The position numbers and the translations under genes are program-made. Below the pieces are notes generated by a model that worked only from the letters and a program-made list of their open reading frames with translations, made no database searches and was not told the origin of the DNA. Of a DNA stretch of 64,000 nucleotides, positions 46,141 through 58,010 are shown piece after piece. The stretch lies in the NCBI RefSeq assembly GCF_037975245.1, contig NC_092562.1, positions 20,967,054 through 21,031,053 of the forward strand. Direction: 5' to 3'. The stretch is from Apostichopus japonicus. Lineage: Eukaryota; Echinodermata; Holothuroidea; Aspidochirotida; Stichopodidae. Numbering within the stretch: the stretch's first letter is position 1; each line of letters opens with the position of its first letter.

Positions 46141-47259
46141 GCTAGGACTAACATCATCTTCTTTAGCAGAGCTGTGGACTCAAACCTCAAATTTTATGTA
46201 AACGGAAGAACAGCACAGGGATATCTTTGTCCTTCTGCTTGAGCACTTACTGAAACGTTCATTACCAATTTCAACCCCATTTCCATCAAAATATGAACCT
46301 AAGCAAATCAGGAAAAGTTTAGCCTACATGGCCTTCAAACAAGCCATGTGCTGCAGTGTTTCTGACAATTTTTTTAACCTTACTCTTAAGAGAGGAAAAC
46401 AAACAGCTCATTAAAGATTTATTTTAAGGAGACAAACAGCCAAAGCTACTAATACTATAACTAGTAACTGGTGGACACATGCCAAAATTCCACTTTGCAA
46501 TGGCCCCTTTCACCCAGGCCCCACACGACTGACTAAGCCTAAGCTAACACTAACAGTAACACCAAGGCTGATTGCAATATAGAGATATTTCCACATAGTA
46601 GTGGTACTTCAATTGGCGCTTCCTGTTTCGGATTCCTTTCATTTGAATGCATACTGCCATTCAGCATAGTGATATGTTGCCTAGCCTAACTAAGCCTAAC
46701 TTAATTATAGTTACACTCAAGGGCTTGTTGACATCTTAAAATTGTTGTACCCTAATTCACCGTGGCAGAGCGTTAGCATGAGCAACCAGTAAGTTCAACC
46801 TTCCCTGATATCTAACTAACGCTAGCTTTGCTCAGTTTGTAGGCTTAAGTGAAGTTTGACCTGGTTGTGCTGTAGCTTAGGTCTATCTTCCGCAATTACA
46901 TTGCCCTTCAAATTTCGCCCAGGCAAGCCACTTCGATCTCTGATCCGCTAGGCTACCCTTAATACCCAAGCCGGAACTTGTGGATGGGTACTACGCACTG
47001 TATAATAGTCGAGTCCCGAAAAATAAGTGCACACATTTACATGATATCAAAATGACGTAATCAGTGCCAACTTCCTGTAGCTCAGAAAGAAATTGGTTAC
47101 TCTTTCAAGTTATTGTGCAGTGCGTAGCGCATTGAGGAGAAGTACAACTTGCAGAAAGTTTCACACTTGTCTGGACGTATATGACAAGCCAAATTTTGAG
47201 ATAAACTTTGAGTTTCGGCGATAAATCGGGAATATCGATGTCGTTAATAGGGTTGTGGT

Positions 47260-48134
47260 CAGTGGCGGACTGGCCACACGGGCATTTGGGCAATGCCCGG
47301 TGGGCCGGTGGACCGATGGGCCGGTGGGCTGGGGAGCCTGGTAAAATTTACAGCCCATTTTCAAATTAGTTAATAGAATACAGACGGGCTGTGTAGAAAT
47401 ATATTTTTAACTGTGGGCATCAGTAATGTAAATCGATCTATGCTGCTATAAGGTGCTCCTCAAGTTGAACCTTTTCACCGATGCTTACAAGAGCATTGGG
47501 CTTGCCTACAAGCTGCTGGTAACGCTACCTGTGTCACAAGTGGCATGTGAACGTTCTCTTTCTGCCTTGAAGAGAATAAAAAACCGTTTGAGAAGAACAA
47601 TGACACAAGAACATATCTTGAGGCGTTCATGTTGATGTCTGTGGAAAAAAGGATCTTGGCCAAACTTGACACTAAAAATATCTTTGATGGTGTGGCTGCC
47701 AGAAGCAGCGACTGCATAGGCTCCTACTCTCGTAGACATGACATTAGTGGATTTTATTTAGGGTTTTTTTTCAATTTTTTCAAGCATGGTGTCACAAATG
47801 TCTTGAAAAACTCATTAAAATCCAGTCTAGAACATATATTTTTGTCTATTTTTGTTTACGTTTTTAACTTTCCTCAGTTTAATCAAGTGTTGCTTCTGGA
47901 AATTATTTTTGGGTCTTTTTTGAAGGATTATTGTAACCTACAAAATTGAATATAGCACCATTTTGCATCTAGGCATTCCTTAACTACAAACAAATCTCAA
48001 TGGGGAGGGGGTCACCCCTCCCCTTAGACCCCTCCCCCAGGACGGCGATCACTAGTAAGTAACATATCAATGAATAATGGGCCGGTCTAGGTGAAAAAAG
48101 GCCCGGGCCGGTTTTAAGACCCAGTCCTCCCCTG
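47260..48134 (+). mobile_element. hAT-family remnant 2 with 8-bp target duplication
   Basis: Starts CAGTGGCGGACTGGCCACAC and ends GGTTTTAAGACCCAGTCCTCCCCTG (an imperfect inverted terminus). Flanks are GTTGTGGT (47252-47259) and GTCGTGGT (48135-48142), a 7/8 duplication. It is the same family as 44134-44805, in the opposite orientation. Confidence 0.9.
47453..47730 (+). pseudogene. hAT transposase C-terminus, frameshifted
   Basis: LKLNLFTDAYKSIGLAYKLL, then LPVSQVACERSLSALKRIKN, continues in one frame to a stop, while the conserved LMSVEKRILAKLDTKNIFDG continues in another. Compared with the 44.4 kb copy, one base is missing around 47590. Confidence 0.85.
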
Positions 48135-48210
48135 GTCGTGGTACATATTATACTACATATATGTACAAGATGCAATCAGAGCCTTTCCTATACTGGTGCC
48201 GTATAAGGTC

Positions 48211-48392
48211 TGTTGTACCATGGAGCTATAAACAGATCGCACATTCGAATTACCCGGGTACCGCACATTCGATATAACGGTATCGCACATTCGATTGATC
48301 AGTACCTCACATTCGATTGAACGGTACCGCACATTCGATTAACGGTACCGCACCTTCGATTGATCGGTTCCGCTTATAGCTCCATGGTTGTA
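48211..48392. repeat. ~22-bp minisatellite (6 units) capped by inverted repeats
   Basis: Six units of the GGTACCGCACATTCGATTGA type fill 48238-48372. The flanks TTGTACCATGGAGCTATAA (about 48213-48231) and TTATAGCTCCATGGTTGTACC (about 48374-48394) are inverted repeats, so the whole segment can fold back. It looks like a MITE with an internally expanded core. Confidence 0.88.
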
Positions 48393-48539
48393 CCAATGTC
48401 AGAAACACAGCTTTCTGGGGGAAAAGGTAAAGTATCATTTAGAATTTGTCTTTTGGTTATTTTTTTGGAACTAATCTTCTTCTATTCAACGAAAATTGAC
48501 TACAAGATTGCCAAAAAGCATTGCCAATCAACTATAAAC

Positions 48540-48676
48540 GTCTCAACTATATTTCTTACCGAGTTCCATGGAACTCTTTTCCTGAGGTTGCGGTCTCTGC
48601 AACTTCATTGGATAACTTCAAGGCAAAATTGGACAACCACTGGAAGCTAAATGATGAGGAACTGTATAGTTTTTAG
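48540..48676 (+). pseudogene. Jockey-like retrotransposon ORF2 C-terminal fragment
   Basis: One frame reads LNYISYRVPWNSFPEVAVSA, then TSLDNFKAKLDNHWKL and stops at TAG 48674-48676. The WNS.P..V..A.S...FK..LD.HW pattern is the usual C-terminus of Jockey-type polymerase ORFs. No domain upstream is preserved. Confidence 0.7.
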
Positions 48677-49234
48677 GCATTTGGAGTTGTACAGCATATC
48701 GTTAGTGTGCAGTGCTGTTAGTTTACTCTGTTGTTTGTGAAATGTTCGATCTGTTTTGTACTGAAGTTGGGAGGGTTTAAAAAGGACTTGACCTTTCATG
48801 AAAATTGCTCTTTTTTCAATCACCTATGTTAACATCTTCAGTTAATTTCTTTGTTTTTCTTTGCAAGGATCTGGTAATGTCTTCTTCCCAATTCGATCAA
48901 GGTCGAACGTATTCCCTAAACACTTAAAACCAAAGTCGACTGAGTAGGTAAATTAGTCGTCAGTGATGTCTTGCGAAAGTATAATTTTCCCCGATTGAAG
49001 TGATTAGAATATTACGGTATCTTTATTAAGGTAACACAATTTAACCAAAGTTTACATGCTAACAGCAATGATATGATATCTTCAGCATTTTCTTAAGTTG
49101 TCAAGCTATTTAGTACGGTACTTCATGCATATGCACGGGCAGATGAGATGGGACAATTTTTAATATACTGTATACTTTCATGTCCCGTTTTCGGAGCACA
49201 CGTATAGTGTCAGTATATGAGCAGTATACGAATA

Positions 49235-49370
49235 TCCTGTTTCTATCAGATAAAGGTTAGGAACTGTTTGTATACTTTCAATGCGAGTGCTTTGAAGCTT
49301 GATATGGGAGGTCCGTTTTAGAGAGGTATTAGCATTAGGAATTTGTCCCAACTGGCTGAATAAAAAAAAA
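49235..49370. repeat. Half-copy of the 24.2-24.7 kb foldback family
   Basis: TATCAGATAAAGGTTAGGAA, CTGTTTGTA, GCGAGTGCTTTGAAGC, GAGGTATTAGCATTAGG and GTCCCAACTGGCTG follow the same order as one arm of the large foldback. Confidence 0.8.
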
Positions 49371-50686
49371 CAGATTTTCGTGATCTTCTCTAAGGCGCCA
49401 ATTTCCTTATACATGCAGTAGTATACAACCATTCCTTTCCTGAGCTGATTTATATGAGGTGCCTTAATTACCAACAGAGTGAGTGGGTTACTTTAACATG
49501 GCACTGCTCCTTTAATTTGGCTAAAATTAACCGTGGCACATGAAAATAACAATTAATGTAGACATATCTCTATAGGTGATATATCCTCAGACACAACAAT
49601 GATTGGAAATTACACACAATACATATGCAATTTATCTCTTGACATACGTATAAAATGTAACACCACTGGAGGGTCTCACTTTCATATAACCCTATCAACT
49701 TTGTTTCCAAATGTATTATCAAGAATAAATGGCAGCTCAACAATTGAGTTAACATTTGGATGCCTCAACTCGATCTTTCTATACATTATACTGAAACAAT
49801 TTAACAAGATCCAGTGGGATACAAGTCAGTACCAACCCCTACACAGGTATAATGTGTGCAACAATTACATTTAGCGACACATGGGCGCAGCCATTTTAAA
49901 ACCAATGCTTCGGTGAGGACGATCCGAGGAATATTTAGCAAACACCTCTACAGTCACTAACACATACTGCCTAAGGGCAATTTAACCAGATCATGAGGCT
50001 CCAAAGCTTACAATACGATACACTTGCCAATCTGGGTATAACTTCAACATGTGAACATATACAAACATAAATATTAGAGGGTCATTCGCCACTCGGCGAT
50101 GCCAACTGACCACTTGGTTATTACATAAGATCTCATATCACAAGCAGTAGTCTAAGAAAGATACTTGCTATCGCTAATAAAATACAGGGTATTTACCCTC
50201 GACTTAATCAATCTTCAGAAGAATACAAATGGAATACATATTTACCTCATAGAGCTTTTAAGTTGCTATAAAAGGTGAAAATACAAGTTTTTGATATATT
50301 ACATATAAATGAACAGTGTGTGACTACAGATTACGAGAGAAAGTTAACTTTGGTTGGAAATTTTGCGGGTTGTCCAATCCTCAATCAAGGACCTGTTCCC
50401 CAAAAAGGTAAAAGAATTGTAGCGAAATTTTATCATCAATTTTAAAACATTTGCACTTCACCACAGTTTGTTTACAATTGTCAGCTGATTTTACTACACA
50501 ACCATCAGTTGCCCTTCACCATCAACAGACCAGCAATTCCTTTTGAAACCATCTCTTTTGTTCACCACTGGTCAGCCTATTCAACATTGTCACTCAATAG
50601 AATTTAGATCAGGCAAGCTCACTCTTGTTGAAATACCTTCACTACTGTACCCTAGTAGTTGAGAATCAAAGACATTTTACAAGAAA

Positions 50687-50905
50687 TTTCTCGAGAGATT
50701 AGGAATCTCTCACAAGCTTTTTCTGGTGATTTTTTTCTCATTTATCCAAATTCTCGCAAGAAGTTTTGTTTCTCATGAGAAATTTCTCGTGAGAAGTGCT
50801 GTCTCTCATGTGTAACTACTCGCGAGAAGTTTCTCGTAACATTTTCTCATGAGAATTTAGATTTCTCATGTGCTCAAAATCTCACGAGGAATTTCAAGTG
50901 AGGAA
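50687..50905. repeat. Degenerate array of TTTCTC(A/G)TGAGAA palindromes
   Basis: About ten short self-complementary words of the CTCGTGAG/CTCATGAG/CTCGCGAG type occur within 220 bp, separated by AAATTT-like links. Confidence 0.8.
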
Positions 50906-51394
50906 TTTTTATAATGGAAGAAGTGTTGGCGCATGTTTTATGGAACCTAGTCACATTTGGCAAATTCAGAATGTCTCAATCATTATCAGAAATTCGTTTA
51001 ATATTGGAATGACAAAGTCACATAGCATTAAAATTCCTGACTTATACACAGGAGTGTTCGTCCAATTGTAATCCTGCTAATCATGCTACTATATATTTGC
51101 AAATTGTTCCGTATACGTTTGCAACATGTATGGCTTTCATGCAACCTTCATCTCAGTTGTACAGCCTAACTTGAAATGCACGCAATGCGGGTAAAACACT
51201 ATAGGCTAAATGTATAGTATACTGTTGGGATATGTATTTATTGCTGTATTATTATCTATAGTCTTACAATATATATATTATAGAGTATTAAAATAGAATG
51301 TCCAAAGGATCGACAAATTATGCGAATTCCTGTCGTAACGTCAGTGTTACATTATACTATTTTTATTAGTACGTAAGGACTCGATCGTAAAGTA

Positions 51395-51580
51395 CTCATC
51401 CTGGGCGAGCACCAAGTACGGTACTTTCAATCGAATATCGAGTACAAGTACCAGTACTTAAGCGTCCGAGTACTGAATGACAAGTCCGAGTAATTTATCA
51501 TCCGGGTACTTTTCATCGACTTCTGCTTACCGGGTACTTGCACACACAAAAAACAAGTACGCGAGTACAACAGCCTACTG
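51395..51580. repeat. Cluster of (C)GAGTAC / GTACTT words
   Basis: GAGTAC, AGTACC and GGGTACTT words recur at irregular 15-25 bp spacing in 185 bp, a decayed simple repeat. Confidence 0.6.
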
Positions 51581-52619
51581 GAAATATTGAAGTCTAATCT
51601 GCAAATTCAACGAAAATGATGGTTTAAAGGGAAAACAAATATGAGGCATGTTTATATGTTCTTATTCACTTTAACTCCGCTCTCCGTTAATTTTCCGTAT
51701 TCCGTTGAACAGTTGCTTGGTTTCCTTTCGATGTTACGAGCAATTCTTTCACTGAGTTTAGTCTCGATCTGAACTCTGCATGGACAGTGGTTGGTGATCA
51801 CTATTTAGTTGCGATAATTTTTTGTTCACCTATTGGAACGATTATCCACTGAGTGTAAACTGAAATTTACTATCTTGGTAACTTGTCTCAGTTTTGAGTG
51901 TATATAGGGCCTACCTAAATATTACTGTTCAGACGTCTTATAACAACCCTTTCGTTAAATCTGAGGTTGATTCGACCATTAATGATTCCTATGTGGAGAA
52001 AAGTTGACGGAACATGGTCGAGTCATTTTACTTTAAAAAAAAAATAATAATTACTCGAATCAATGTCCTTTAAAACGCTGCCATAATTACATGGAAATTC
52101 CTTGTTAATTAAATTAATTATTTTTTTAGAATAACAAGCACACGAGAACGCAATATATCCAACAACATCAAAAAACAGCACTATGTAGGTCTAAATTTAA
52201 CATATGTTTTCCACCTAACAAACATTTACAAAACACTTAGAAGAAAGTACTACTGAAGGTGTCTTAACAAAATAGTTCCCGCAATAGTAAACGTAAACCG
52301 AGAAAGTTTAGTGATCATCTGGCTTTAATTAGTTGTGGTAGTGATCGAGTCATATCCACTCTTTTGTATTAAATCGATTGATTTGTTTGCTAACATTTGT
52401 ACCTAATCTCCTTCAACAGCAGGAAGATTCGGCTAAACATCCCATTATTTTTCATTGTTCAAATTCGCGTGCCCTAACCCTAACAATACCCCTGAACAAT
52501 ATAATTCTTTACGGGGAGGACATCTATTGAAATGACATCTGAAGACTTGCAAGGAATTCCTTTGTTCACGTCCTCAATCAGAATACAAAACACATACGCG
52601 CGCACATCCTCAAATTTCC

Positions 52620-52990
52620 ATTTGTATGTATGTATGTGTTTTAGATCCCCCTGCAAGCAGGAACTCGCGGAGAAACCATTACTGGCTTATCAAAGCCGCA
52701 AGCTGACCGAAGTCAGTCTCTTAGATTCATATTTAACGTCCATGATTATTAATTGTCAATTGTCAACAACTCTGTAACTGGACAACATATACATTACAAT
52801 CTTGGAGTGACTCGAACTCGGGACCTAATGATTTAAAGGCACCGGCGTTAGCCACCGAGCTAACACTCCCCTTAATGAATGGATGGACCATAACCCATTT
52901 TATTTTTATGTTTTCTTTGTCTAATTGTTAGTATTTTATTTTATAATTTGGAATACAGGTATATGTGTATATGTCCTCGTGCTAAATTAG
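52620..52990 (-). repeat. tRNA-derived SINE, copy B, and the empty hAT target site
   Basis: The minus strand carries the same A box, B box, body and CATACA tail as copy A. Upstream of the head it reads AAAATGGGTTATGGTCCATCC, the uninterrupted form of the sequence that the 44134-44805 hAT element splits. Confidence 0.85.
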
Positions 52991-53084
52991 AAATTTACAC
53001 TAAACATATTTAGCTCACAGTCTTAAAAATGTTGCGTTTCGTTTGCTCCATTATTATTTAGGTTGACTTGATATGAAAAGAAAA

Positions 53085-53305
53085 GAACTTGTTTATACAA
53101 GTCAATTTTCTGAATTTTGTCATCTTGTCGAGATGGTAGTAAGTGTGCAACTCGTCAATTTGCAGAAAATTGATGAATTGACGAGATCCGTTATCTCGTC
53201 AAAACGTCAATTTTCTGAATTTTGTCACGTTACCATCTCGTCAACTCGTCAATTTGCAGACAATTGTCGTTTTGTCAAGTTGGTAACTCGTCAATGCAAT
53301 GTCCC
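53085..53305. repeat. ~100-bp repeat of TCGTCAATTT words with inverted parts
   Basis: GTCAATTTTCTGAATTTTGT occurs at 53101 and 53206; CTCGTCAATTTGCAGA at about 53151 and 53245. The complement AATTGACGAG lies between them, giving local hairpins. Confidence 0.8.
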
Positions 53306-53520
53306 TTCTACGCTTCCGTAGTCTTGTGATACGATGCTGTAATACACACTTGGCCAGGTAATTGCAGCTTCTAGTTCCGGTTAGGTAACATACTCAAAAT
53401 AATTGTGTTTTTTTTTCTATCGACTTAAGTTATTGCTCTCTTTGCTGGCGTGAACCAATCCAACATAGGTACTTATCGATATATGGGGGTTAAGTCATGC
53501 TACACTGAATGTCCGCTGAC

Positions 53521-53615
53521 ATATAAATGCATCGTTGAAGTGAAGTAGTCAATCAGTTTGGATCCTCGCCTCATTCAGTACAGACTGTTGCTCGATTTAT
53601 CTGGCCATATCATCG
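53521..53615 (+). promoter_or_regulatory. Possible TATA promoter and first exon
   Basis: ATATAAAT at 53521 is followed about 30 bp downstream by an initiator-like AATCAGTTT, and then by CATCG|GTGAGTAAAA, a good splice donor after 53615. It may drive the small reading frame at 54184. The parts could also co-occur by chance. Confidence 0.3.
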
Positions 53616-54183
53616 GTGAGTAAAAATACATTCTCTCTTCTTTTTCCTTCTTTTTATTCCAATATCTTCCTTATTTTCTTCTTATACATTGACTTTCAAT
53701 CACGATAGTTGTCTACTTTTGTTAAAATTTCCAAAACGAAGATAATGAACGAAGACATTGGAAACAGGTAACACAGGCCTACACATGTACGCTCCGTTTT
53801 TCTTTGTACAATTTATTCGGCAGCACATGTGCACAAAAGTGACATAACAGTTGTCGGAAGTGAAGGGGTGGGGGGAGCAGTGTTTCTAAAACAACAGAAG
53901 CAATGCGTAGACAAATCATAGTAATTAAAAAGTACAAATTCATAGTTAACGTTATACAGGTCATAGTTTTTTTTTTCCAGAACGCAACTTTACAGAGAAA
54001 ATTTCGATTCTGCAATTAATGTGTTTCATTAAAGAGTATCACATTATTAATGTATCAGGTGTCAAATAAATTGATCATAAATATTCTCAGTGTTTCAAAA
54101 TTGTCCAAAATGTTTCAAGACAAACAAATTTCAATCAGTTTTTTCTTTAATACAATAATCCATGATGTTTAGAGGACCTATAG

Positions 54184-54378
54184 ATGGTAGCAGCGCTATC
54201 CGAATGGCAGCTCTACAACAGTGCTCCTCAATGTTTTGGCAATAACCTGTGTTATATTGTTTGGAAAGTTGCCGTGTTTTTCAGTATTTGTTGTGTTTGT
54301 TATTCTGTTGGATATGGACATGTTTTAGTGACTTTTGTACTTGGAATTACTACTGGGTATTTGTATGAAAAATCTTAG
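54184..54378 (+). CDS. Candidate 64-aa cysteine-rich membrane peptide (unrecognised)
   Basis: ATG at 54184, TAG at 54376. After a polar N-terminus (VAALSEWQLYNSAPQ) come two hydrophobic stretches, about residues 22-41 (LCYIVWKVAVFFSICCVCYS) and 44-60 (HVLVTFVLGITTGYLY), with five or more cysteines, so a membrane hairpin is plausible. A possible acceptor (GATGTTTAG) lies 12 nt upstream of the ATG and could join the exon ending at 53615. I do not recognise the family. It sits just 5' of a retrotransposon relic and may belong to it or be fortuitous. Confidence 0.3.
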   Translation: MVAALSEWQLYNSAPQCFGNNLCYIVWKVAVFFSICCVCYSVGYGHVLVTFVLGITTGYLYEKS

Positions 54379-54409
54379 ACTTTCTGTCCTTACTATAGTG
54401 TTAAGAGAA

Positions 54410-56178
54410 TGCATGCAGTAACCATTAAACACACAAGAGAATTTCTTCTTGCTGTAGAGAAATCTGTTAAGTCTTGTGTGAGCATTCAGCCATGGAAAAA
54501 GACAATAGATGATTTAACTCTATTCAGGAGACCCACTCGTAGAGGAACAAAGGCTGCATGGCATTAAATTCAGGAGATGCATACCAGTGCATATAAATAG
54601 AGATTGTGCTAAACGGAATAACAAAATCAATGAGGGTAAACAATCAGGGATAAATTTCAACAATCTAATTCAGCTACCTACCAACAATGTAATTCAGCTA
54701 TACCTACAGGACTCAACGAAACATACCATAGTGATATGCAATATGAAATTCAAACTGTAATTAAACCAAGGCTTTTGAACCACGTTAGAACTATCAAAAC
54801 GCACCGCAATAATTTACATGTCATTCAAAAGGATCATAAATTTAAATTCAATAACCAGCATACCAAGCCGCTAATACTTAGTGTTCTTACAAAATGTTCG
54901 CTCCATCAGCAATAAAGCAATATCTGTTTCTGACTTTGTTGTATCGAATGATATTGATATTTTAGCACAAACTGAAACATGGCTGGAAAATGTGACTGAC
55001 AGCTTTGTAATAGGTAACCTTGTCCCTACGGGTTATGAATTTGAGCATGTCCCCCGTTCCACCGGAAAGACTGGAGGAGGGGTTGGGGTGCTGTTTAAAT
55101 CTGGATTATCACTAAAGATTAACACCTCGACTAAGGATAATCTCTACACGCAGTTTGAGCATATGGATTGCTGTATCAGCACTGGTGATTTACAATTTGC
55201 ATTAGACTAAGTGTTATCTACCGACCCCCTCCCTCTTCTAAAAATGGATTCAAGAATTCCATTTTTTTTTGGATGAATGGGCACTTTATCTAGAAAGTAT
55301 TACTGCCATGAAAGATGTTGTGACCATCGTTGGTGATTTGAACTTTCACCTGGATAACCCTAATGATGTTGATTCACAGAAGTTTTCTAGACTTTTAAAT
55401 GTCCATGGTTTAAAACAACATGTCGTTGGTGCAACACATCGTGCTCGATATACCCTGGATGTAGTGATAACCCGAGAACACAGTGACATAACTGTATGGT
55501 TCACGATCTGTTGTTGACGCATGTGTTGGTAATATGAATGGAAATTTGACTTGTGATCATTACGCTTATAAGTCTCAACATCAGTACGCATAAACCAGAT
55601 CACATTCGCAAAGTTACAACGTTCAGAAAGTTTCGTGATATCAATGTTCCTGATTTTATCGAGGACATCAAACAATGTGAAACCTTAATGAATGTCAATC
55701 AGTCGGTTGAGGAGCTATAGTGGCTGCCTACATTAATCATTTGAGCAAATTAGTTGAATCGCCATGCACCAGAATGTACCAAGACAATTACTTTACGACC
55801 CAATACCCGCCATGGTACACAGACACACTCAGACATGCAAAACATGAACGAAGAAAGGCTGAAAGAAACTGGAGGACGACTCGTCTTACTGTCCACTGGC
55901 AAATTTATAGAAACCAATGTAAAGTTGTTAATAAACTTCTAGTTCAAGAAAAACGGAACTATTATTGCAACAAAATTGCAAAATTTTCGATTTCCCATTT
56001 GCAGTTTTTATACAATTTATTGTCAGATGGTATATAACAATTTTCTACCCTTTTTTATACCTTACATTAACGATTTATATATTTTGTATATCATGTTTGT
56101 TTGTATTTTACTGTAAGCGCCTTAGAGCAATTTCTGATTGGATAAGGCGCAATAGAAATTTGTTAAAAAATAAATAAT
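54410..56178 (+). pseudogene. Degenerate, internally deleted CR1/L2-like retrotransposon
   Basis: An N-terminal stretch resembling these ORFs (TIKHTREFLLAV ... RRPTRRGTKA) runs from 54410. The endonuclease domain lies at 54881-55517 in two frames: FLQNVRSISNK, TETWLENV, GKTGGGVGVLF, YRPPP, IVGDLNFHL, LKQHVVGATHRARYTLDVVI. Several stops and frameshifts interrupt it. A helical segment (PPWYTDTLRHAKHERRKAER ... NYYCNKI) follows at 55720-55990 and then jumps directly to a 3' UTR with TAAGCGCCTTAGAGCA and an A-rich tail at 56160-56178. The reverse transcriptase is deleted. Confidence 0.85.
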
Positions 56179-56344
56179 ATCAATAAATAAATAAAATAAT
56201 AGTTCATCACGCAAACTTTGTCGAATCAGCTGATAGCAAGATCGGTTGGTTCATGCTATCATAATCATTTTAAAATAATTCCACCTGATAAATTTGATTC
56301 GCCATGGCTTGGGACTAGTTGTTTATGCAACGGTTAGTATACAC

Positions 56345-56505
56345 ATAATGAATGGTTATGAGTGCAATAGTGCAAATATTTCATGAGTTGAGAGATGGAA
56401 TGTTCCATTCAACGAGGCGCAGCCGAGTTGAATGGAACAAATTACATCTTTCAACGAATGAAATATTTTCACTATTGCACGAATGGAAACCATTCATTAT
56501 TTGTT
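56345..56505. mobile_element. Palindromic MITE (~160 bp)
   Basis: The termini AATGAATGGTT and AACCATTCATT are inverted. Inside, GTGCAATAGTGCAAATATTTCA pairs with TGAAATATTTTCACTATTGCAC, and GTTCCATTCAAC with GTTGAATGGAAC. Nearly the whole element is one imperfect palindrome. Confidence 0.85.
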
Positions 56506-56929
56506 TTATACAACACCTTCAAATTTGGATATAATTGGATGTAAAATGCACTCATGCAACAGATTGTTTTGTACAGACAGGTTTCTCTGCTCTCTTACCA
56601 TTGAAAAAAAGTGCTACCAAAAAAGTATAATGCATGGTTCTATCATCATAGCGTGCAATAGAGCGGATTTTGCACGCAATCGACGAGCAATTGACCAATC
56701 AAAAGGCCGGAATATATTTAGGCGTTGTATAACATGTTATGATCATGTCACTGAATAGATGTGGAACCCTTGTGAAAGTGAGTGTGTGCAAAGCTGTAAT
56801 TATAACGAATTGACAACATGTTTGAAAACTAGTTTGTACTAGTTTGTAGTTTGTACAAACTAGTTTGTAGTTTGTTAGGGCGTCAATCCGTAGTCACGGG
56901 TAGGGGGGGGGGCACAGAAATTATACATG

Positions 56930-57012
56930 CAAACAAACACACATAATATACGCACATACATACACGCATACACCATACAATCACACATGCATACATACAT
57001 ACATACATACAA
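56930..57012. repeat. (ACAT)n-type microsatellite
   Basis: ACACATAATATACGCACATACATACACG followed by CATACATACATAC, an imperfect 4-bp repeat after a G-run at 56905. Confidence 0.85.
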
Positions 57013-58010
57013 ATACATATAATATATGCATGGCTTAGAGCTCCCCTTCATTTCATTTTCATTTATTCAATCCAGTATAATTATAAAATATTTATAAAAA
57101 GGAGTACAAACATAAAATATATTAATATAAAAATATGTTAAGATTTTATAAGATGTTAAGATGATACAAGATAAATGATCAATTTCTGTAATATTAACAG
57201 ATTAATAGACGCAATTTAAAAACAAAAGATTAATTGTGATGTGATCCCAAAGCTAGTAAGTAAATTTCCCAACACTTCGGCCCATACAGCCGGTGTATAG
57301 TTATATAGGTTCATCGGTTTCAATAACGTGAGCGGATGAGAGCCATTCAAATGTGTCTCTAGATATAGGTAAAGGCAGATGTGACGTCATTCTATTGATT
57401 TACTCCCCATCATTCAGGATCCGCCGTTAAATACACATTATTACAGTCCAGGTACTGTGTATAGATGCGACAAGCATGTTCTAATCTTTATGTCATACTT
57501 TGTTTTTTACTAGGGAGAGGGCGGTCGTAATAAGTGTCGTGACTGTAATATTACTAATGGTATTGGGAAAGGATAAAATAACAGAGGATAAGTTGAAAAG
57601 ATTTTTTTCTTCATTTATTGGTCTAGTTCCGAGGATATGGAAACAAAGCAAAACAATATAATAACAACATAATAACTCAATGAACAAACAAACAGAAATT
57701 GTAATGAACCAGGCATATATTGTATAGACTTTGACATGGCATTCTAGAGCCACCGACACCGAGGTGAGGGCGAGGGCATTGCCCCCAATAATTTTCAAAC
57801 CAATGATTTTCAAATAGACCTTTTTTAACTTGTAAAGTTGGTGAAATTTTGACAACTTTTGTCTTGGCCTTTTTGTCTTAAAGGATGAATGTAAAAATCT
57901 ACTTCTTTAACGTATGAAGCGGTGCAGAAAATATAACAATAATCTGATATTATTTTTCCATGTACTAGAATCAATCTTTGGAACAGGTGGAATTGTACGG
58001 TGGCTCATTA

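Noticed and set aside
47105..47364. Minus-strand frames reading PTGPSVHRPTGHC
   Set aside because: These translate the GC-rich terminal repeat of the hAT element at 47260.
54881..55517. Functional endonuclease gene
   Set aside because: The domain is split over two frames with stops and lacks the reverse transcriptase, so it is a retrotransposon relic.
57493..57855. 120-codon hydrophobic minus-strand frame
   Set aside because: AT-rich sequence gives hydrophobic codons by chance; there is no splice sites, promoter or repeat of the pattern to support it.
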